From the NCBI GenBank assembly GCA_013396635.1, contig WBMW01005039.1, positions 186,001 to 250,000 of the forward strand: a DNA stretch of 64,000 nt, written 5' to 3'. Below, piece after piece: positions 52,611 to 64,000 of the stretch. Under the pieces are notes generated by a model, which saw only the letters and a program-made list of their open reading frames with translations, did no database searches and had not been told where the DNA came from. Position numbers and translations under genes: made by a program. The stretch is from Penelope pileata (taxonomy: Eukaryota > Chordata > Aves > Galliformes > Cracidae). Within the stretch, counting starts at the first letter, position 1; the number at the start of each line of letters is the position of its first letter.

Positions 52611-55559
52611 GACACTGATAACATTCAAAGGAAAAGGTAATACAACAGCATCTGCCCTAAAACAGGGAGGGGGAAGGGAGGAAAAAAATCAGTCAGAATT
52701 TTAAAAACATTTTCAATAGTAAGAGTAACTGACAACCAAAGAGAACAACCTTCTGGAACAATACACGAAAGGTAGCAGCTGCCTCTCATCTATGGGTGAA
52801 AAGTCACTCGATGCTGTTGCACCTCAAAAGTATTTTTACTTTGATGTGGTGAAAAGCCCTCTCTACAATACAGGTCCCTTTCCATGCATTTTCTGAGCGA
52901 TTAAATCCTAGCACTCCATTTTGACTTTATTGCTTTTCAGACTGGTGAGAGCCATATAATGATTCATCATTAAAGTAATCTTTAAGCAGCTTTGTTCCTA
53001 TTTGCTGCTATATATATTAAGTAGAAATTGCTCTTTGAATTCACCTCTGAAGTCAGACTCAATTTTTTATCTAACAAGAATGGTATCTCCAGCCACCATC
53101 TGAATGCAGCAAAATAAGAAAACCTTTTGCATAATATAAATATCTGCATTTACTAGGAGGAGGCTGATGCCACCACCTACTGTGAATGCATTTCACGAGT
53201 GGTACAAAGCCAGAGAGATTTCAACAGCAGCAGCAAAATCTCTTAAAGACTCCAGTCACTATCAGAAAGGCAGTTTTACCTTTGACTCAACAGTTTCTGG
53301 ACCACATGCTTGGACCACCTGTAGCTGAGTTTACAAGCAGCAAAGCATAAAAATGAAATGGTTGCTGGAAGACCACAGGCACCTAATTACTGACCTTCAT
53401 TTATCTCTGCACAGAAGCCAGGGAAATCACCCCCTAGCAGAAAGTTCCCAACGATTCATTTTATTCCCTTTGCAGTAGGCTGTTATCAGAAGCAGCAAAC
53501 CTCATGGGGATCCCAGTATTGCTCACTCCAGGCCACCAGTGGACCCAGATGAATGTCAAAGCTCAGCCCCACCTTGCAGTGGAGCGATGGTGATGGGCTT
53601 GGCAGCTCCCATCTGTGGCCGTGTTGAGCACCCTGCCCTTGCTCTCCAGCTCATGCACTTTTGTGACACTTGGACGAAGGAACATATCCTACTGCAGCAC
53701 GTGACGTACAGTGTTGATCACCCCTCATTTAATAAATTACAATTTTAAAAATTACCATAATTAACTCAAGCAAACAGCTCTTGACTTCTACATAATTAGG
53801 GGTTTAATGCAGAATTGTGACCAAAATGCTGTTTAGAAACGATCAGTAGGTCAAACATTGTGTTCCTGTTTCCTCAGTGGATGGGAGTACAGCGATGAGG
53901 CACGTATTCCCACTCACACATCCAGTCTACATGAACAGGCTCCAACACTTTGTTGTTGTAGCAAAAGTACTTCATGAAAAATGCACTTGCTGGAACAGGG
54001 GCACAAAGATAGCCAAAATAGCAGCTGTCCAGCAAGCACCAAATTTGTTTTGAATTCTGAAAGCATGTTTATGAGAAATGTTTAGCTTTAATTCCGCCAG
54101 CTCTAATCACCATTCTGCCTGGTTGCAAATAGCTATAAATGGGATGACTACCATATAATTTCTCTAGTGTTTCCTGCACAGGTAATTTGGTTATTTAACG
54201 CTCATCATATTTCATAAATGCATTTTTATAGAGGAGCAATTCTGATCACTTTATACCAGCGCTACGCTGCTGATTCTCCACTGGGTGTTCACACATTCGT
54301 ATTTTCACCTCTGAGTGAAACCAGGAGATTTTTCACCCCTTTGTGGGAGATGTGCGTGTTGCTATGGAGCACTGCTGCCCAGCCCCAGCGCTGCCTCCTG
54401 CTTGGGTACCAAGGGACGTTCCTCCACAGGGCAGAGCGGAGCAGCCAGGCACCAGCCCTATCCCTGCAGGGGTTGTGGCTTCTTGAGTCACACGCAGCAG
54501 CAAATCCACCAGACCCACTGCTGCTCCTCCACCTCCAACACAGAGCTCTTCACAGATTCACGGGAATGTGTTCTTTCCTGCTTTTGGCCCCAATTTACTG
54601 ATAAAAAGGGGGAAATTTTCTTAGCCTTCCCTATGAGATGTGCCATGCTTTAGTCAGCTCTGGCCCAACAGCCCTGGGAAGTTCAGGAAGCAACAACAAA
54701 TGCTCTGACCAACCAGTTCAGGTAGCGACACATTCCAGCCAAGAAGCCCTGACTGAAGACGACAAAGGCGACTAACAAGGTTTGCAGTGATGACAACAGT
54801 CCTGCTTTATTCCCCTCCGAAGACAGCAGTAACTCATAACACATTTGTTCTCCTACAATGTCACAGAAACACTCCTGGAGCTGTCACACAGCAATGGCAC
54901 TGTTGGCTGCGCTGTTTCAATAGATCTGCAATGCCAGAAACACGCAGAAGCCTCTTGCAGTGTGATCCCAGCACGTAGCCAGGCAGTGCCGACCTATTCC
55001 ACGCACTCAGGTTTTGGTGGCAGGATCTGTGCTCAGGAGCCAACGTGCAAACAAACACCCACAAGTTAGTCACGAAAGGTGGTGTCAAATCAGTACCCAG
55101 TGCCCAACACTGCTTTTCCAGTGGAAAATATTTGAGAACTTCCCTTTCGGATCAGTCTTCACAAAGCAAAGCACCTGCTGGAGGTCTCAAGGCAAGCCGA
55201 AAATTTTGTGGTCTGCTGGTGAGAACGGCACAGCCTGGGCTGCTGCTGATCTCGATAGAGGCTTCTCAAGAAGGCAGCATCCTAAGGAAACCTGATGCTG
55301 AAATTGGACGGCATTAGCAGTTTTTCCTCCCCCAGGAATTGGTGCAAAAATAACAATAATAAAAAATAACCTCAGCTAAAGGCTGCAGGTGGTAAAGCAG
55401 TTAGCAGAGATGGTCAGAGCTCCTCTCCACAGAGCTGGGAAAGCCAAGCACAAATCACTTATACACAGACAGCTCCTAAAATAAATTTCTCTCTCTGCTT
55501 CCAAGTACCAAGATCAGCCCTTAAAATCCCCTCTCCCTCCCTGAGGGGCATCTCTTTTC
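52611..55559. other. Non-coding sequence, no gene recognised
   Basis: AT-rich until about 54.2 kb. It then becomes GC-richer, with overlapping frames on both strands at 54218-54653 that show no domain. The stretch 53880-54250 looks like possible conserved non-coding DNA but has no decisive motif. Confidence 0.45.
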
Positions 55560-56100
55560 TCTTCTCCCTCTTGGTGCAGTTTCATTCCTCCAAAAAGCAG
55601 CACCTCCGTGCCAGCAGCACTTTGTCCCCATGTGGGTGTCCTCTGTCCTCCCCAGGTCCGCGGGAGCAGAACGCAGGGACCTGTAGAGCGCACTGTGTCC
55701 CCGCTTCTGAAGCACAGCATCACCCTGCACACTGCAGCCAGCCCCTGCGAAAGGTCACGTCAGGAAGAAGCAAGAGCTCCCAGGTGCATTTCACAGACCA
55801 AAGCAAGTTTGTTCCAATTAAGTGCAACAACTTCATTGCCAGGCATGAAACATATCCCTGAAGATACCCTGCACTCCCCTTCCTGCTGCACACACAACAG
55901 ACATGTATTTCTGTCTAGCTTCAGGCTGCAAATTAAACCTGTTCCCACCGAAATGATTTTTGATAGCATTGCCCAGGATGAGGAGAGGACCGTATCCCAC
56001 AGACAAATATCACAGCACATTGCACAAGGAGCAGCACCTACCTCACCGAGCCAGCAGAGCCTGCAGGTCAGCATAATTCCTCGTGGATGGAGACATTTAC

Positions 56101-56760
56101 CCCAGCCCCAGGAGCAGGGGCTCTGCTGCCGTGCCCTGCGCTTCAGACGCACCAAGGAAGCATCGTCCGCGGGCGGCACGGCTCCTTGCACACCCTGAGC
56201 TGCAGCAGCGGCAGCCTGGGAGAGCAGCAGCAGTTGAATTGCTGCACATGTATCTCTGCAGATTATTTCCTGCTTGAACACTTGGCATAAAGACAGATGC
56301 TCTTAACCCTCTGGAGGCCTGCGACTCTGTCCTCCATCAGCAGGGGTAAACGAAGAACTCCAAATACTCCGCAGCGAGGCCAGAGGGAAGCAAATGAGGA
56401 CACACAGGGCATCCTCCGAGCGGCAGTCCCAACCTCGAGTTAGTTGCAGTCACTTTGGGAGCCAGGCAATCCCACAGCAGCCCGTAGCATCCCTTGCCAA
56501 GCACCACTCAGCATCCCCCATTGCAGGTCCCCCGACACCAGCACAACGCTGCTCAGAGCTCCCGCGGGCCCAGCGGGGCAGTACGCTGGAGGTGAGGGAC
56601 ACGAGTGATGCATGAGCCCGGCAGTGTCACTGGCACTGGGGTACAGGGGGCTCCTGCCCCCAGCACACACCCCGGGTGCTGCCCATCAGCTGTGGGTGGG
56701 CGTGCGCTGTCCGGCCAGCACAGGCAACACTCAGCCGGTGAGCTTCGGAGCTGCTCCCTC
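56101..56760. promoter_or_regulatory. CpG-enriched block (weak CpG-island-like)
   Basis: By hand count there are 31 CpG dinucleotides in 660 bp, densest around 56164-56182 and 56530-56575. That is far more than in the AT-rich surroundings. The count is still well below a full unmethylated island for sequence this GC-rich (roughly half of expectation by my estimate), so this may be a decaying or weak island, or GC-biased sequence. No TATA box or initiator was identified. Confidence 0.35.
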
Positions 56761-56772
56761 TCTCTCTCTCTC
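56758..56772. repeat. (CT)n microsatellite
   Basis: About seven CT units at the right edge of the CpG-enriched block. Confidence 0.88.
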
Positions 56773-57330
56773 ACAAGCTGCGAATGTGACTGGAAAGCAT
56801 GGCTGAAAAACATGCTACAATTAACAGGAGGGAGGGGGATACTATTGCTCTCCTGCTAGTCTTAAAGGCACATTGCTCACATGAGCCTGGGGGGATGCAA
56901 GCGCCCACAGCTCCTGCCCAGTGCCTCACCCAGAGCCCAGGAGCTGTGTGGGGTCAGGGCAGGGACAGAGCCCCGCGGCCAGGAGGGGAGGGGACAACTG
57001 ATCCAAGAGCTCCCACACCACATCCAGAAATGAGGCCTCGGTCACCCCCAGCAGTGTCCCAGGATCCAGCTGAGCCAGTCACCATGCGGGGATGTTGCTC
57101 CCTGTCCCAGCCAGACGCAGGGCAGCCAGCTGTCACCACACCACACCCCCCACACATATACATGCAACCACTGTCCCTACCTGCACTTCACCCAGTGAGG
57201 AGAGCCTGGCACATCTCAGTGCCTGGTGCCCTTCTTCTGGGCTTGGCAGGAGGGCCAGGGCCAGCGCTGCTCCCGCAGAGCACTGCGGCACCAGGAGGTG
57301 CAGCTTTGCGCCCTGATGCCATGTAGAGCA

Positions 57331-60300
57331 GAGCGGATCTCCCTTCCATAACCCTTCTCTGAGCCCTGAGCTGGGACAGACTATTGCGATGCTCAGGCTG
57401 AAGCTGTGATGAGCTCAGCAGGTCTCAGACTGACCACAACATCCACAGCACAGCACCAGGCTGTGCACAAGCTGAAAGCTTCACATTCTCTTTGCTTCTC
57501 CTGATACCCTCTCCTGTGTGCCTTCTGTTGTTTCCTTCAGTATATCCAACGAGACAGCAACTCCAACCCACAACAAGCGTTTCCCTCCCCCACTCCCCAA
57601 AACAGCATCCTTTCCACATCTGTTGCGCAGGGAATTTGCCCTACTGAAGATGTCTACTTCTTTCTCAGCAGTGGTCGTTGTCATTTACTGTATGCTTTTC
57701 TGAGCAGGATGGAGGCAGCTGAAGCCCCGTACGTGGCTACACTGCTCTGAGTCACACAAGGTCACATTAACGCCTTTGATTCTCCAAGCCCACTGGAGCT
57801 ACCAAATTAACTTGACTGCTACCTTCCTTCATTACCATGAGAAACTATTAGCAGCATGGACGTTTTAATCTTAGCAATGACAAGACAAATTGCTATGGTG
57901 AAGAAGCTCTAAGTTAAGCACAGTTCAACTCCAGGCTTTTCTGAAAAACTGCCTGATAGAAAAGGAGTAGACTTCATACCTTTGGCACAGAATCAGTGAA
58001 ACGTTACCTGATGCAAATACACAGCACAGCATAATAAATATCTGCTTTCCGGTAGTGCTAGTACTGGAGGTCTATTAAAACACAATCATTTGATGAGAAA
58101 TTCAGCACAAATATCACTGCTTCCAGGCCACACAGCTCAGTGCAAGAATACCATGGGGAATTAGTTCAAATTTTTCTTTATTAATCACAAGTGTCTTAAA
58201 GAGAAGCAAGTCTTTGACACCAGACCTACAAAACGTGTACAAGTAGTAATCAAAATGCTGGCAGAGACACTTAAGGCTTTATACTCTTAAGGATTTTCCC
58301 CTCTGTATCAAAGTTCAAGTTTGTTCCACAGATCATAGCTAGGGGTTTCTCAAGTATGATGTTTCATGAACTACATCTGATCAGTATTCAAACTCAGTGA
58401 CTACCAGCACATCACCACAGGTATCTGTCCCAAAGTGCAGCAGTCCCCTGCAGCATATCGAATAGAAATAAAATAATGCCTGTATGTAGTAGGATATTTC
58501 TAAGTGCAAGAACCAATAGATCAATCAAAATGAAATTCAGTGGAAAAGATCACCTATTGAATTAACAAGATCAAATGTTCATTTGTGTTATTCCACAGTG
58601 TGCGATGGAGCAATCTGGTGTGAAGAATCTAGAGTCGTAGGGTCACATCCTACAAGAGGTGTAGAATCATGCACGTGTGAGAAATGGGCCACACTTAGCT
58701 ACAGTGAGTTCATTCTCTCTTTGATTCAGGGCAATAAGAAACTTTTTTCCTTAAAAATGAATGTAGGGAAGATGTCATGCTGTGAAACGTTGTATATAAA
58801 GCTGAATCGTTAAAAGACATCTACAAACAACTGTAAGACCTGACATTTACATCACAGTTGTACTAAGCTGTGTATTCCACCAAAAATATATATTCCACTT
58901 AGATCACACAGCTCTTCACAGAAAGGAGAACAGTAAGAAGGGTTGCTGTTGCTTTTTCAAAGGGATAAAAATAAATGTAAACCCAAAGCACAGCCACAGT
59001 AAGAAGGGTTTCAAGAAAAAGAAGTCAGAAACCTAAATACAGCTATCCAAATCTTGCAGATAACAAGATAACACATTTTATCTATATTCCTACCTGATAC
59101 CCTATAGATAACAATGCAAACTTTCTGAAACTCAAGCCTCTCGGGTTATGGATGTGTCTATGATGTAGGGTACAACTAGCATCCAAAACAAGCAAGCTCT
59201 GCAGGAGACAGTTCAAGAGCATCAGCAGCACATTAACCTTGGTGGTACTACATAAGAAATGACAACACTAAACAGTTAGCTTAGGGGAGAGGAAAAAAAA
59301 AAAAAAAAAAAATAGGTAGAGGTGAGAGGCAGATGAGGGCTTGGCAGGATGAGGTTGTACCCAGCAACTCACTTGTATGGGTCCTGCAAATCAGCCCAGC
59401 CATTGCTGCTCAGAACTCCTGGAATGCTGGCCCCAAACAACATTCTTCATGCCACAAAACCAACATATCCTACTCCTAATGCTCAACATCTGATCTCCCT
59501 TTATAATTAGCCTCCCATCACACTTGTATAGCACATGAAAGCTAATCCATCTTCTAAAGAAAGTTTGTCTATTTCTTACAGAATCTGGCGTTACCAAGTG
59601 GTGTGTGAACTGTTTTGTTTACAGGTTTGCTCTTGTGAGCAATCAATTCATACAACTACTGTCAGCACATCCTTCAGGTGTTCTGTAAGAAAATTCTTAG
59701 AAATGGGAGAAAAAGTGCTTCTGTACTGAAAATCAATTTCAATACAGTCATTTCAGGCTGCTGGAGGATGACTGGGTGATGAAATTCTGTGCTCATGCAC
59801 TTTGCGCAGTGAAGTGACTGGGCAGGGCCAGCACCTATGCTGCCATGGGCAAGTGCCTGAAGTCCTGCACGTGGCAATAGTGACAGCAGCACTGGAAGGA
59901 ACCAGGATATGCACTGTGAGGAGCAGACAGTAAGATCGTCCCTCCTGAGCACTGCATCCACTTTGAAAATATGAGATACGAACTGTACTCAGTTCAGTGA
60001 TTAGATCCTGCACAGACCAAGAGCTGTAGGAAAATCCTTGCCAAATGGTGAGACAACACCATAAAGCCACACTTCTCTTAGCAGGATGCTTCACGTGTGC
60101 CCAGGAACTGCAAAGAATAAAGCCCAATCCTGCACTCCCTACAAGCTCACGGCTACAAATAAATTAAGGAGACTCTGGAATACACCAATCTTTTCACTCC
60201 TGAGTTCCCTGCACTCCTTCCTCCCCAGGTAGCCAACAGAGCTGCTCCCAAACATTTTGTACCAAAGAGCAGTCCTCAGCTTTTCTCATCATCCCCACCA

Positions 60301-61271
60301 ATAACCAGCTACTGAGCACTTGCCATAACCTTATGGATCCCTACAATTCAGAAACCACTGGCTTGGTAGCAAGAAGATCACAGGGAGCAGAAGAAAAGCT
60401 TGGGGATGGGCTCAGGTGCCACAAGGGGTTAACAGGGAGGAGTCAGGAGTAATGGTGCAGAGCTTTAGTGCACTGAATTCTAGAAACCCAATTCTCAGAA
60501 AAGCTAACAAAAACAGAGTTAAAGAACATGAAGTTTTGAACCCTTGCACATATATTTGCATGGTAAGCTGACAAAACTGAAGTTCATCTACGCTAGCAAA
60601 TTTACATTGGGAAAACGCCTTTCAGAAAAGGCATTAGCATCCAAACTGCTTCTCCATTTTGGAGCATCTCACTCTGAAACATCTGAGGGCCAGCCTGTAT
60701 TACTTACCCAAGGAAATGTATGTGGATCAGAATGGGAGTTTACCCCATGTCCCTACAAAAAATAAAAAGCTAGGGGCATCAGTGACCAAAATGCCCTCTC
60801 AAACACCATATTTCCATGACAAAAAAAATCACCCTTGTGACCTGGTCTATTTACAGGCCAGACAGTAGCAAAATGTAGCAAGACTGAACACCTGAGAATT
60901 GAAAGATGAGCTCTCATAAGAGTTAGGTGCAGCAAGAATGTTTAAATGTTGGCACAAGCTCCAAACTGCAAGCAGCAGATCCTCCATTTCTTGGTGCAGG
61001 CAGACTGCAGCTCTGAGTATTTTAGGAAGGTAAGCAAAGCAAAGGTAATAGCTTTACTGTAGGGATAACTAGGTTAAATTGAGCTGCATTATAAAAGGAG
61101 CGAGACTAAATTATTTAAACTTCCTTTCTGGCCATATGTGCTGTGAATGGTTGATAAGTCGTAGGAAGAACTGCTACTTTTAGATCTCTTGACTTTCCTG
61201 CTCCAGGGCCCTTGTCTCTCCCACTGAGCAAACAGGAAAGTAATGCGTATTGCTAGTGGGAAGCTGGGGAG
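57331..61271. other. Non-coding sequence, no gene recognised
   Basis: Returns to AT-rich sequence. Open frames are at most 124 codons (minus, 59753-60127) with no recognised domain. A 20-base A run is listed separately. Confidence 0.5.
59293..59312. repeat. A20 mononucleotide run
   Basis: Twenty consecutive A residues. No retroposed transcript was recognised upstream. Confidence 0.9.
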
Positions 61272-61345
61272 CACAGGTTCTGCTCCTGGCTCTGGTGCCA
61301 GCATGATGAATTACTTTGGGCTTATCATTGAAGCTCATAACCAGT
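61272..61345 (+). mobile_element. Probable ancient MIR-type SINE fragment
   Basis: The order TCCTGGCTCTG, then CTTTGGGC about 35 bases later, then ATCATTGAAGCTC and a CAGTTT-like end follows the central part of MIR (CCTGGCTCTG...CCTTGGGCAAGTCACTTAACCTC...CAGTTT). The first 11 bases match what I remember of the consensus exactly; the rest is diverged. MIR elements are very old and survive as short fragments in birds. A short match can arise by chance, so this is tentative. Confidence 0.42.
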
Positions 61346-62712
61346 TTTATAGAAGAATCCTAACAATTCCACATGCATCTAAGAAGTGATCTGGAAAACA
61401 TGGATGCCATGCAGACCGCTTTGCTGGCTGCCTGCAACATTGCTGATTCCATAACAAAGGTCTGCCTAGACCTTTGGTCTGTGGTCTTCTGGGAGATACA
61501 AATGCTGCAGAGATGTTGGGGATGCAGCTCCTGAAGCAACATTGCAGCTGGTGCCAAATGCACAATCACCACAGGGACAAGTTTCCTTCCCAGATGAAGG
61601 TCCCAGTCCTGCCCCAAACACAAGTGCCAGCTGGAAGAATAACCAAACCAGTATCAACAGCAGAAAACCATTTGATGCCTGTGGAAGCAATGGGCCCTTT
61701 CTTCACCCAAAGCTAACCAAAAAATCTGAATGCTGGGGGTGCCCCACTGCTTCCCAGATGCAGTACCAGCCTGTTTATGCTCCAGGCAGCACCTGGTGGA
61801 GTGAGAGCAGAAAGGATTCTGTTACTTAAACCTGGATTCATCACCAAGGTCCAAAACCCTAAGGGAGAAAGCAGGAGAGGAGCAAGATATCACAGCTGAC
61901 AAACCACAAGCCATAGCACCTCCTGGGGCTGGGGAGACAGTTTCTCATACAACAGCTGTCAAAACGTTGCTCTGAAATGGCTCTGCATCCTTGGCCTCAG
62001 CCTCGTGCTGGCTGGGGGCAGCTCTGCACACTCTCCTTTTTCCCCTGGGAGAACCATGCCCCAGGGACCCTCCTGGAGCCCAGGCAGCAGGATGCTGTGC
62101 CCTTCTGCACCTGTGATGCATCAGAAGGTCCCACTGTCCTCTCCTTCCTGCTCATGCTCTCCTAGCAACTGGCCAGCAGAGCGAGAGGGGGTAAACACAG
62201 CACAGGAGCCCACTGGTCATCATATTTGCATGGCACATCGCGTCCCCATCTCTGCCGTTCACGCGCTGCTCCGAGCTTCAGGGATGCCACAGCTGCTGCT
62301 CCAGCCGCAGGCCAGGGAGGCAATCCAGCATTTTCCAGCTGACCAGAGAAGCAGGCTCTGGCTCCCAGTCCCTGTGCAGGACACTCACTGGTGCGTTGTG
62401 ATTGCTCAGCCCGAACGTGTTAACCCAGCAGCAATAAAAAGGTTTCATCTGAAGCAGGGCTGGGAGGAAAATGACTAAGAAGCTTTGGCAGGTGGGGTGA
62501 AACCTATCATTAATTTTAGTAGTGAATGATCTAAAATATATACACACATTGTCCTTTCACACAGGGACTGGGTTTTTCTATTGCTGCTTTAAAAATGTCA
62601 TACTAGCTCCACCTAGCACATTGAATGCTTATACTAGCAGTGGTGAATCATTCAGGATAAGTACGGTCATTTTTGTTCAGTTTGATCAACTGGTTATTTT
62701 TTGCAATGCAGA
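61346..62712. other. Non-coding sequence, no gene recognised
   Basis: Moderately GC-rich at 61.5-62.4 kb, with overlapping frames on both strands (the longest is 157 codons, plus, 62005-62478). No domain is recognised. Confidence 0.45.
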
Positions 62713-63142
62713 CTAATGCTTCCATTTAAATCCTTCACAAACTCCCATGGGAAAAATAAGGCCTTCAGCTAATCTCTTAAGGGTACATTTACTGAGCATG
62801 CAAAACATATTACAAATAGCAGAGGGGGGAAGGCAACGCTTTGCTTTGAATCGCATGTATTTTAAAAGTCCATTAGAGCCCTTCAGATTTGCCATGTTAC
62901 TAGAACCCAGATGGATATTTAATACAAGTACAATTTTAAAGGTCAACACAGAAATCCAGCCACCTGATTTGAAATTGCCTGGGCAACAAAAGTGCTCAGG
63001 CCATTCCTTGCAAACACAGCCTGAAGACTCACGCACCTTGCAAGCTCTGCTGGTCCCAACTGAATCAATATTATCCCATAAAAGTTTTTTCTCTGTGCTG
63101 CAAAGCAGCAAAACCACTAAACTCAGATTCCTGGAATACTAA
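62713..63142. promoter_or_regulatory. Candidate conserved non-coding element, open on both strands
   Basis: About 400 bp is free of stops in one plus-strand frame (62747-63142, 131 codons) and one minus-strand frame (62713-63117, 134 codons), although the sequence is not GC-rich. Neither product has a recognisable domain. Low stop density on both strands without GC bias, no simple repeats and many TTTAAA/ATTA-type cores is a pattern I associate with strongly conserved enhancers, but it may be chance. Confidence 0.22.
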
Positions 63143-64000
63143 ATCCAACGGAAAGACAATCAGACAGAAATACTACTGCAGCCCACCTATTTTTGGTTGT
63201 CAATTTCTTTTACTAAATTTAGCACAGAGCTGATCAATATACAACAGTTTTGACAACAGACAAAACTGAAAGGTTTCTGGGGGAGATCCGATCATTGAGG
63301 TATGCCACGCACTTACCTACAGAAACCCAGGAGGGATTACTGCAGCATCCAACAGGACAAGCTCCCTTCCAGCAGGGCTGACAAGGGGCAGCACTGCTGG
63401 TTATTGCCTTTAACGTAACAGTTCGGCAAGGAGCAAAACATTCCTGAGGGCTGGCTCTGAGCCACAGATATTGTGTGTGCAATCGTTCCAAGGGAACGGA
63501 TTCTTGCTGAGCATCCAAATATGAATAAGCAAAGGATAAATCATTCAGGGCATGTTTTCCAATGTCTTTGTGACAAGGGGAATATTTTCAGAGAAAACTT
63601 TACTGCCATTTAAATGGCTGATGCTATGGGCCAGACTGATGTCTGGACATACTCAGAAGCCAAAGAATAAATCAGTAAAGGCTGGGAAGAGGTAAGGTTG
63701 TCATACGAAGAGGACATCATTTGTAGTCTCCTTCTGTGTGCTTGGGATTTTTGTTGTTCAAGTGCTTTGTGGTTCAGGTCCATGGGCTTTACCTTCAGAA
63801 GAATCATTTCTTTTCTGCATCAGGTGACAAATGGGATATTTCAGACAGGACTGGAATGGCCCACACAAGGGGTAGATCAGGGGCATCCTAAGAGCATCCT
63901 GAGTCTAGCCAAACTCACACTGCAATCCTTCTCAATACTACGTTCAAGAACTTCTGCTTTTAAACCAAGTTGGGGATCTAGGGACAAAGAAGGATTCATG
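63143..64000. other. Non-coding sequence, no gene recognised
   Basis: No feature recognised. The longest frame is 94 codons (minus, 63234-63518), cysteine-rich and without a known domain. Confidence 0.45.

Larger units (their letters stand above)
55560..57330. other. GC-rich stretch enclosing a CpG-enriched block, no gene recognised
   Basis: The most GC-rich part of the window. It holds the longest open frames on both strands: 196 codons (plus, 55608-56198), 173 codons (minus, 55760-56281) and 175 codons (plus, 56799-57326). They overlap other frames extensively, have skewed Pro/Ser/Ala/His composition and contain no domain I recognise. Such mutually overlapping frames are expected where stop codons are rare. 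A promoter or first exon of a nearby gene or a long non-coding RNA is possible; none is demonstrable. Confidence 0.4.

Noticed and set aside
55608..56281. Longest open frames of the window (196 aa plus, 173 aa minus)
   Set aside because: They overlap on opposite strands in the most GC-rich region, have biased composition and show no domain. GC-rich non-coding DNA explains them.
56799..57326. 175-codon plus-strand frame rich in Pro, Ala and His
   Set aside because: No recognised domain, overlaps other frames, and looks like translated GC-rich non-coding sequence.
58610..58680. Possible tRNA-like string (GGTCACATCC)
   Set aside because: The T-loop consensus is not met and no cloverleaf can be folded around it.
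59293..59312. Poly(A) run as the tail of a processed pseudogene
   Set aside because: No recognisable spliced coding sequence or target-site duplication next to it.
62005..62478. 157-codon plus-strand frame
   Set aside because: Low-complexity Ser/Pro start, no domain, and an overlapping minus-strand frame.
1..64000. CRISPR arrays, bacterial operons, phage or defence systems
   Set aside because: No regularly spaced repeats, long codon-biased frames or Shine-Dalgarno structure; repeats and composition are those of a bird nuclear genome.

Overview
The window reads as vertebrate nuclear DNA from a bird, most likely a galliform such as chicken. The evidence is the repeat content: two 5'-truncated CR1 retrotransposon copies at 16952-17222 and 26325-27080, and a short mariner-type DNA transposon at 48399-48911 whose ends and interior match my memory of chicken mariner families. 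The rest is intron-like or intergenic sequence, AT-rich, with mononucleotide runs, a few microsatellites and stop codons in every frame. A 21-base N run and a single N show that this is draft assembly sequence.

I found no protein-coding gene that I can defend. The longest open frames (196 aa on + and 173 aa on -, both near 56 kb) overlap each other in the most GC-rich part of the window. They show no recognisable domain, and the others are shorter. The only protein-like signals come from mobile elements: the helix-turn-helix start of a mariner transposase (minus strand, about 48590-48778, broken by a frame change) and a doubtful retroelement-like remnant with a zinc-knuckle-like motif at about 10409-10804. 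No tRNA, rRNA, CRISPR array or bacterial-type operon is present.

Layout: 1-10.4 kb has no identifiable feature. The possible retroelement remnant lies at 10.4-10.8 kb. A CT-rich minisatellite sits at 14.8 kb. The younger-looking CR1 is at 17.0 kb and the older-looking one at 26.3-27.1 kb. From 27 to 38 kb the DNA is AT-rich, with two blocks rich in homeodomain and POU motifs (28.7 and 34.6-34.9 kb) and two splice-acceptor look-alikes. Assembly defects lie at 38.07 and 38.45 kb. The mariner derivative is at 48.4-48.9 kb. Possible regulatory sequence lies at 50.2 and 52.5 kb. A CpG-enriched, GC-rich block covers about 56.1-56.8 kb within a GC-rich stretch of 55.6-57.3 kb. A probable ancient MIR-type SINE lies at 61.3 kb, followed by a possible conserved element at 62.7-63.1 kb.

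No genes work together here. The best reading is a gene-poor or intronic stretch, with value in its transposon remnants, assembly artefacts and candidate cis-regulatory DNA. I did not find a new biological system. The regulatory calls rest on motifs alone and would need cross-species alignment.
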